From Oryzomonas sagensis (GTDB taxonomy: Bacteria; Desulfobacterota; Desulfuromonadia; Geobacterales; Pseudopelobacteraceae), in contig NZ_VZRA01000011.1 of the NCBI RefSeq assembly GCF_008802355.1, positions 1 to 38,731 on the forward strand: 38,731 nucleotides of DNA. The letters are read 5' to 3'. Made by a program: the position numbers and the translations under genes. Under the pieces are notes generated by a model. The model had not been told where the DNA came from. It saw only the letters and a list, made by a program, of their open reading frames with translations, and made no database searches. Shown here piece by piece: positions 33,377 through 38,731 of the stretch. How positions within the stretch are numbered: the first letter of the stretch is position 1; every line of letters begins with the position of its first letter.

Positions 33377-34825
33377 ATGCCAAGAACCGCAGTCGCAGTA
33401 CACAAAACCAAGATCGTAGCCACCCTCGGCCCGGCCAGTTCGTCGCCCGACATGGTGGCCCGGCTCATATCGGCCGGAGTGGATATCTTTCGTCTCAATT
33501 TTTCCCACGGCGACAACGCCCAGAAACAGGAGCTGATCCATACCATCAGGCAGGCCTCCGAAAAGGCGGGGCGCCAGATCGGCATCCTGGCCGACCTGCA
33601 AGGGCCCAAGATCAGGACCGGCAAGATGGCGAACGATGCCATGACCCTGACCAAGGGACAGGAGGTGGTCATCACCACCGAGGACATCCTCGGCCGCGAC
33701 GGCCTTATTCCCACGATCTACCGTTCCCTCCCCACGGATGTGCATCCCGGATCGCGTATCCTTCTGGACGATGGCCTGATGGAGTTGAAGGTCGTGGCCA
33801 TCGATGGGGAGCGGGTCCGTTGCACGGTGGTGACCGGCGGCGTGCTGAAGAACAACAAGGGGATCAACCTGCCGGGCGTGAATGTCTCGGCCCCCTCCCT
33901 GACCGAGAAAGACCTGGCTGACCTGGACTTTGCCCTCGATGCCGAGGTGGATTTCGTGGCGCTCTCGTTCGTGCGGACCGCCGAGGATGTGGAGCAGATC
34001 AAGCGGATCATCTACCTGAAGGGGAAAAACACGCCGGTCGTGGCCAAGATCGAAAAGCCCGAGGCGCTGCAGAATTTCAAGAAGATCCTCCAGGCGACGG
34101 ATGCCGTCATGGTGGCCCGCGGCGACCTGGGGGTGGAGATCGAGGCCGAGAAGGTGCCGGTCTTCCAGAAAAAGATCATTCAGGCCTGCAATGAGGCCGG
34201 CAAGCCGGTCATCACCGCCACCCAGATGCTGGACTCCATGATCCGCAATCCGCGGCCGACGAGGGCCGAGACGTCCGATGTGGCCAACGCCATTGTGGAC
34301 GGCACCGATGCGATCATGCTTTCCGCCGAAACCGCCTCCGGCGATTACCCGATCGAGGCGGTGGAGACCATGGTCCGCATCGCTCAGGATGTGGAGAACG
34401 CCGATTTCTGGAGTACCGTGGATAAAAGCCTGTCAACGCCCAGCATTGCCCAGGCGGTCGCCGAATCGGCATGCCGGGCGGCCGCCAGCCTGGGGGCCAA
34501 GACCATCGCCGTCTTCACCCAATCGGGCAGCACGGCGGCGCTCATCTCCCATTTTCGCCCCCATATCCCGATCATCGCCTATACCGCATCGCCGGAGATT
34601 CAGCGGCGGCTCTCCATCTACTGGGGGGTAAGCGCCACCGGCATCGGCAGCATGGCGGACATGCACCAGCAGATCATGGCGGTTGAACGCAACATGCTGG
34701 CGGCCGGTTACCGCAAGGGGGACATTATCGTCATCATCATGGGGCTGCCGGTGGAGGCGCGCGGTTCCACCAATCTGATGAAGGTGCACAAGCTGGGAAC
34801 CGGTGAATTCTTCGAGATTTACTGA
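33377..34825 (+). CDS. pyk: Pyruvate kinase
   Basis: A 482-residue enzyme that makes pyruvate and ATP from phosphoenolpyruvate and ADP. Signatures are HKTKIVATLGPASSSPDMV, FRLNFSHGD, DLQGPKIRTGKM, VAKIEKPEAL, the active-site AVMVARGDLGVEIEAEKVP, and TATQMLDSMIRNPRPTRAE followed by DVANAIVDGTDAIMLSAET. The C-terminal allosteric domain is complete. ATG at 33377 is five bases after AAGGAG; an overlapping ATG at 33373 is out of frame. A hairpin without a T run (33341-33358) separates it from the aconitase gene, so cotranscription is possible. Confidence 0.96.
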   Translation: MPRTAVAVHKTKIVATLGPASSSPDMVARLISAGVDIFRLNFSHGDNAQKQELIHTIRQASEKAGRQIGILADLQGPKIRTGKMANDAMTLTKGQEVVITTEDILGRDGLIPTIYRSLPTDVHPGSRILLDDGLMELKVVAIDGERVRCTVVTGGVLKNNKGINLPGVNVSAPSLTEKDLADLDFALDAEVDFVALSFVRTAEDVEQIKRIIYLKGKNTPVVAKIEKPEALQNFKKILQATDAVMVARGDLGVEIEAEKVPVFQKKIIQACNEAGKPVITATQMLDSMIRNPRPTRAETSDVANAIVDGTDAIMLSAETASGDYPIEAVETMVRIAQDVENADFWSTVDKSLSTPSIAQAVAESACRAAASLGAKTIAVFTQSGSTAALISHFRPHIPIIAYTASPEIQRRLSIYWGVSATGIGSMADMHQQIMAVERNMLAAGYRKGDIIVIIMGLPVEARGSTNLMKVHKLGTGEFFEIY

Positions 34826-34861
34826 CATTACTGAGTACATGAGCATACAGAGTGTAGATCG

Positions 34862-34894
34862 AAACGGCGGCCCCAAAGGTCGCCGTTTGCTTTT
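34862..34894 (+). terminator. Intrinsic terminator of pyk
   Basis: AAACGGCG-G-CC (34862-34872) pairs with GG-T-CGCCGTTT (34878-34888) through an 11-bp stem with one G-T pair, followed by GCTTTTG. It lies 36 bases after the stop. Confidence 0.75.
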
Positions 34895-34912
34895 GCCCTC
34901 GCCGGTTTTGTA

Positions 34913-34941
34913 TTGACAAAGCCGTCTCACGTTACGAGAAT
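34913..34941 (+). promoter_or_regulatory. Predicted sigma-70-type promoter of iorA
   Basis: A perfect TTGACA (34913-34918) is followed after 17 bases by GAGAAT (34936-34941), 36 bases before the iorA start codon. Confidence 0.55.
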
Positions 34942-34977
34942 AAGCGCTTTGCACGTTATGGACAGAGGGAGAGGCAT

Positions 34978-36789
34978 GTGCCGGAACAACAACCGATATT
35001 GATGCAGGGAAACGAGGCCATGGCCCGCGGTCTGGTGGAGAACGGCTGCGTGGTGGCCGCTTCCTACCCGGGGACGCCCGCCTCCGAGATCCTTTCCGCC
35101 GTCGACACCTGGCGCAAGGCCGAGGGGGCGAACATGCACGTGGAGTGGGCGGTCAACGAAAAGGTGGCCTTCGAGATCGCCTATGCCGCCAGCCAGAGCG
35201 GGCTGCGCGCCGCCACCGCCATGAAGCAGGTGGGCCTGAACGTCGCCTCCGACCCGTTGATGAGCGCCGCCTATCTCGGTACGGTGGGCGGTTTCGTGGT
35301 GATCAGCGCCGACGATCCCGGCCCCCATTCGTCCCAGACCGAGCAGGACTCCCGCCTGGTGGCCATGCAGGCCAAGATCCCGGTTCTTGACCCCTCTTCC
35401 CCGGCCGAGGCGCGGGAGATGGCCGGCCTGGCCTTCCAACTGTCCGAGGAGTTCGGGGTGCCGGTGATGCTGCGCCCCACCACCCGGGTCTGTCACGCCA
35501 GCCAGGACATCCTTCTCCGTCCCGTCCAGGATCTGCAACGCGCAGCCGATTTCCGCAAAGACCCCAAACGCTGGGCCGCCACCCCAAAATTCCGATATGA
35601 ATTACACGTCAAACTCAACCAGACCTTGTCACGGATCGCCGCCTATGGGCCGACCGCGCCCCGCTGCCTGAACCGTGATCCCGGGACCCGCCGTGCCGTG
35701 GTTGCCTCCGGCGTATCGGCCGCCCATGCGCGGGAGGTGGCGAGCGCTTCCGGCCTTTGGGACTCCTTTGCCTTCTACCAGGTCCTCCAGCCCTATCCGC
35801 TGCACATCGCCTTTGTGGAGGAGCTCCGCTCCGCCTACGACGAGGTGCTGGTGCTGGAGGAAACCGTCGGGGTGATCGAGATGCAGCTTCGCGACTACCG
35901 GCGGGTGCAGGGCAAGCTTTCCGGTTTTGTTCCCGAGGCGGGAGAACTGCTGCCCGAGACGATCGAGCGGCTTCTGCCCCGGTTTGCCGGCAGGCCGCTG
36001 CCGGAACTGCCCGAAGCGGCTCCGGCGGCGGGCAAGCGCCCGACCCTCTGCCCCGGCTGTCCGCACCGGGCCAGCTTCTATGCCATCAAGAAGGCTGCGC
36101 CCACGGGAATCTACCCCAGCGACATCGGCTGTTATACCCTGGGGGTCAATCTGGGGGGCGTGGACACGGTCCTGTGCATGGGAGCCGCCATCGGCCAGGC
36201 TGCCGGATTCTACCAGGCCTACCGGGTGACCGGCCAACCACGCGACATTGTTGCCACCATCGGCGACTCCACCTTTTTTCACGCCGGCATCCCCCCCCTG
36301 ATCGACGCCGTGGTACAGGGGGCCCGCTTCGTCCTGGTGATCCTGGACAACAGCACCACCGCCATGACCGGCAACCAGCCGACCCCCTCCCTGGGTACCC
36401 CCGCAGGCCAAGCGGTGGATATCGCCTCGATTGTTGCGGGTTGCGGCGTGAAATTCTGCCGTAGCGCCGACCCACTGAATCTGCCGGCCTTCACCGCCCT
36501 GCTCAAGGAAGCGCAGGCCTTTTCCCGAGACCTGGGGGTGGCGGTCGTGATTGCCAAGAGCCCCTGCCTGGTGGACAAGAGCGTACGGCACGCCAAGCGT
36601 CCCCAGGCGGTTGTGGATGCCGCATGCACCGGATGCCGGTACTGCACCAGCCAGTTCGAGTGTCCGGCTTTGGTCTACGATGAGGTCAGCGGCAAGGTCC
36701 TGGTGGACGTCATGATCTGTAGCGGCTGCGGGGTATGTCTCGATGTCTGCCCGGTGAAGGCGATCCGTCAGGAAGGAGGGAAGCCATGA
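34978..36789 (+). CDS. iorA: Indolepyruvate:ferredoxin oxidoreductase, alpha subunit
   Basis: A 603-residue thiamine-pyrophosphate enzyme subunit that oxidatively decarboxylates aryl pyruvates (indolepyruvate, phenylpyruvate, hydroxyphenylpyruvate) to aryl-acetyl-CoA, reducing ferredoxin. The N-terminal part has ASYPGTPASEILSAVDTW. The central CPGCPHRASFYAIKKA, then GDIGCYTLG-like SDIGCYTLGVNLGG and the TPP motif GDSTFFHAGIPPLIDAV with DNSTTAMTGNQPTP, are intact. The C-terminus has a ferredoxin-like pair of [4Fe-4S] motifs, CTGCRYCTSQFEC and CSGCGVCLDVCP. The start is GTG at 34978 after a GAGGGAGAGG stretch. It overlaps iorB by four bases. Confidence 0.95.
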   Translation: MPEQQPILMQGNEAMARGLVENGCVVAASYPGTPASEILSAVDTWRKAEGANMHVEWAVNEKVAFEIAYAASQSGLRAATAMKQVGLNVASDPLMSAAYLGTVGGFVVISADDPGPHSSQTEQDSRLVAMQAKIPVLDPSSPAEAREMAGLAFQLSEEFGVPVMLRPTTRVCHASQDILLRPVQDLQRAADFRKDPKRWAATPKFRYELHVKLNQTLSRIAAYGPTAPRCLNRDPGTRRAVVASGVSAAHAREVASASGLWDSFAFYQVLQPYPLHIAFVEELRSAYDEVLVLEETVGVIEMQLRDYRRVQGKLSGFVPEAGELLPETIERLLPRFAGRPLPELPEAAPAAGKRPTLCPGCPHRASFYAIKKAAPTGIYPSDIGCYTLGVNLGGVDTVLCMGAAIGQAAGFYQAYRVTGQPRDIVATIGDSTFFHAGIPPLIDAVVQGARFVLVILDNSTTAMTGNQPTPSLGTPAGQAVDIASIVAGCGVKFCRSADPLNLPAFTALLKEAQAFSRDLGVAVVIAKSPCLVDKSVRHAKRPQAVVDAACTGCRYCTSQFECPALVYDEVSGKVLVDVMICSGCGVCLDVCPVKAIRQEGGKP

Positions 36790-37307
36790 CATCCCAACAG
36801 TTGATTATCTCCGGGGTAGGGGGGCAGGGAATCCTCTTCATCACCCGGCTCCTGGCGGAAACCGCCATTGCCAAGGAGTTGCCGGTGTTGACCTCCGAGA
36901 CCCACGGCATGGCCCAGCGGGGCGGCATCGTCATCTCCCACCTCAAGGTCGGGACATTCTCCAGTCCCCTGGTGCGTCCGGGCCAGGCCGACGGCTTGAT
37001 CGCCCTCAAGCCGGGGAATATGAAACTTCACCATCCCTTTCTGAAGCCGGACGGCTGGATAACGGCCAATGCCGTGGAGCCATCCCCCTTGGCCGGGGTT
37101 GTTACCATCGATGCCGACACGCTGGCCCTGCAACTGGGTAACCCCCAGGCGGTCAACCTGATCGTCCTCGGTCGCGCCCTGTCCATGGGCCGTTTTTTTT
37201 GTACGAAGGATGAAGTGGCCAAAGTGCTTCGGCGAAAATTAAACGGCAAACCCGCCGTGCTGGAAGGGGCCCTGGCAGCCCTTGCCGCCGGTACCGGCGC
37301 GGCCTGA
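36786..37307 (+). CDS. iorB: Indolepyruvate:ferredoxin oxidoreductase, beta subunit
   Basis: A 173-residue gamma-type subunit of the oxidoreductase. The typical N-terminus QLIISGVGGQGILFITRLL is followed by TSETHGMAQRGGIVISHLK, both conserved in 2-oxoacid:ferredoxin oxidoreductase gamma domains. It is shorter than most IorB proteins (about 190-200), by pattern only. ATG at 36786 lies in an ATGA overlap with iorA with GGAGG upstream, so the two are coupled. A longer open frame from 36735 is a read-through of iorA. Confidence 0.93.
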   Translation: MTSQQLIISGVGGQGILFITRLLAETAIAKELPVLTSETHGMAQRGGIVISHLKVGTFSSPLVRPGQADGLIALKPGNMKLHHPFLKPDGWITANAVEPSPLAGVVTIDADTLALQLGNPQAVNLIVLGRALSMGRFFCTKDEVAKVLRRKLNGKPAVLEGALAALAAGTGAA

Positions 37308-37349
37308 TACCATGTATGCCACAGATTATTCACGGAGTCGATACCTGCT

Positions 37350-38645
37350 ATGTTGAATCATTTCCCCCCGAAGATCACCGCCATCGAAGAACTCCCGGCC
37401 CACCAGCTACGCGGCCTGCAATGGACGGTGCGGCATGCCTTCGAACATTCCGCCTTCTACCGTGAACGCCTCTCGGCTACCGGCATCGGGCCGGACGACA
37501 TCACAAGCCTGGACGACCTGCGCCGCCTCCCCTTTACCACGGCTGACGACCTGGCTGCAGGCTATCCCTTTGCCCTGCGCGCGGCCGACTTCGCCGACCT
37601 GGTGCGCATCCACGCCTCGTCCGGCACCACCGGCAAGCGGAAGGTCCTCTGCTATACCCGCAAGGATGTGGAAGACTGGCAGACCATGTTCGCCCGCTGC
37701 TACGAACTGGCCGGCCTGACGCGCCAGGACCGGGTGCAGATCGCGGTGGGGTACGGACTCTGGACCGCCGGCATCGGCTTTCAGCAGGCCTGCGAACGTT
37801 TCGGCGCCCTGGCGGTGCCGGTGGGCCCCGGCAACCTTGAACTGCAAACCGCTTTTCTGATCGATCTGCAATCGACGGTATTTTGCTGCACGGCGTCCAT
37901 GGGGCTGCTGCTGGCGGAGGAGGTTCAGCGAAAAGGGTTGAAAGACAAGCTCAACCTTAAGAAGATCATCCTGGGCGCCGAGCGTTCCAGCAGCGCCATG
38001 CTCGACACCATGCGCGACTGTCTCGGCGTTGAAGATATCTACGACGTCACCGGGCTTACGGAGGTCTATGGCCCCGGCACCGGCCTGTCATGCCGGGAGA
38101 ACAGCGGCATCCATTACTGGGCCGACTACTATATCCTCGAAGTGCTCGACCCGCTGACCCTGGAACCTGCCGCCCCCGGCGCGATCGGAGAGATGGTCTT
38201 TACCACCCTGTGCAAAGAGGGAGCGCCGCTGATCCGTTACCGTTCCCGCGACCTGACCCGGCTTTTGCCGGGGGAATGCCCCTGCGGGTGCTTCATGCCG
38301 CGCCACGACCGGATTCTCGGCCGTTCCGACGACGTCACCATTTTCCGCGGGGTCAATATCTACCCCGGCCAGATCGATGAGGCGCTGAACCGTGTCCCGG
38401 GGATCGGCAGCGAATACCAGGTGCTGTTCGACCGCGGTCCCGACGGCCGGGACAGCATGCTGGTGCGGGTGGAACGGGCGCACAACGGCGCCGCGCTGCC
38501 CGATGAGCGGGTTTTGAAGGCAGTTGCGGCCGGTATCAAGCACACCATGCTGGTATCGTGCACTGTTGAGGTGTTGGCGGCGGGGACATTGCCGCGTTCG
38601 GAGCGCAAGACGCGTCGCATATTCGACAGTCGTTCATTCGAGTGA
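37350..38645 (+). CDS. paaK: Phenylacetate-CoA ligase family protein
   Basis: A 431-residue AMP-forming ligase that activates phenylacetate or a related aryl acetate with CoA. Family signatures are IHASSGTTGKRKVLCYTRKD (AMP-binding loop, with RK where PT is common), YDVTGLTEVYGPGTG, RYRSRDLTRLLPGEC and GRSDDVTIFRGVNIYP. It lies 42 bases after iorB, most likely in the same operon. Together they would interconvert aryl pyruvates, aryl-acetyl-CoA and aryl acetates, part of aromatic amino-acid metabolism. The ribosome binding site is weak (CGGAG, 12 bases upstream). Confidence 0.92.
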   Translation: MLNHFPPKITAIEELPAHQLRGLQWTVRHAFEHSAFYRERLSATGIGPDDITSLDDLRRLPFTTADDLAAGYPFALRAADFADLVRIHASSGTTGKRKVLCYTRKDVEDWQTMFARCYELAGLTRQDRVQIAVGYGLWTAGIGFQQACERFGALAVPVGPGNLELQTAFLIDLQSTVFCCTASMGLLLAEEVQRKGLKDKLNLKKIILGAERSSSAMLDTMRDCLGVEDIYDVTGLTEVYGPGTGLSCRENSGIHYWADYYILEVLDPLTLEPAAPGAIGEMVFTTLCKEGAPLIRYRSRDLTRLLPGECPCGCFMPRHDRILGRSDDVTIFRGVNIYPGQIDEALNRVPGIGSEYQVLFDRGPDGRDSMLVRVERAHNGAALPDERVLKAVAAGIKHTMLVSCTVEVLAAGTLPRSERKTRRIFDSRSFE

Positions 38646-38731
38646 TTTTCTTGTCGATTTAACTGTCGGATTAATAACGTATTTTTTTGGGTTATTGAAA
38701 AAAGCGGAGAAAAGAATAAAAAAAGGTATTG
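38646..38731. other. AT-rich 3' flank
   Basis: Eighty-six AT-rich bases follow paaK. An AATAAC/GTTATT inverted repeat around a T run is present, but it is not a clear terminator. No gene is seen before the window ends. Confidence 0.4.

Noticed and set aside
31366-33714. 782-codon open frame on the - strand opposite the aconitase gene
   Set aside because: It is a GC-rich shadow of the aconitase frame with no recognisable domain.
36735-36785. Longer IorB start
   Set aside because: The extension is an out-of-frame reading of the iorA ferredoxin domain; ATG at 36786 forms a normal ATGA overlap.

Overview
The window looks like a chromosomal segment of a Geobacter-type bacterium (order Geobacterales, former Geobacteraceae; genus not determinable by eye). 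The clues are a GEMM-I riboswitch of the Geobacter cyclic AMP-GMP type, the futalosine-pathway gene mqnA, a PxxKW cysteine-rich protein, an indolepyruvate:ferredoxin oxidoreductase, an Aquifex-type aconitase, a NIF-type nifU-nifS pair and a PrsK/PrsR two-component system. Almost all genes are on the + strand, and the GC-rich housekeeping genes contrast with a repeat-rich surface-protein region at the left end.

Region 1 (1-5606) encodes three secreted or surface proteins built from shared Ig-like repeats: a 5'-truncated DNRLRE-domain protein, a protein with FN3, Ig-like and dockerin-like domains, and a lipoprotein with a cohesin-like C-terminus. The middle gene lies behind a perfect CRP-type palindrome and a predicted cyclic AMP-GMP riboswitch with an intrinsic terminator. 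A Crp/Fnr regulator with a CRP-like recognition helix is encoded convergently just downstream.

Region 2 (5607-11512) holds a remnant of an endonuclease/exonuclease/phosphatase gene, a TviB/WecC-type nucleotide-sugar dehydrogenase, and the histidine kinase PrsK with the sigma-54 activator PrsR, which are normally part of exosortase/exopolysaccharide loci. About 400 bases without a recognisable gene follow.

Region 3 (11513-19570) is one tightly packed run: aroC-aroK-aroB, a TPR protein, a roadblock/LC7 protein, aroQ, an M24 aminopeptidase, accB-accC and gcvH, closed by a strong terminator. It combines the shikimate pathway, fatty-acid precursor synthesis and a lipoyl carrier. A TolC-like protein and mqnA follow; mqnA consumes the chorismate made by the aro genes.

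Region 4 (21942-26625) has a NUDIX hydrolase and the PxxKW protein on the - strand, then a phosphohexomutase and nifU-nifS on the + strand. Region 5 (26700-34894) has a solitary ZnuA-like metal-binding lipoprotein behind a Fur/Zur-like box, then central-carbon genes: sucB, lpdA, an aconitase-family protein whose usual first cluster cysteine is serine, and pyruvate kinase. A 200-bp MITE-like repeat occurs twice, on either side of lpdA. Region 6 (34913-38645) is iorA-iorB-paaK, for aryl-pyruvate oxidation and aryl-acetate activation.

No tRNA, rRNA, CRISPR array or intact insertion sequence was seen. All calls come from reading the sequence; no database search was run.
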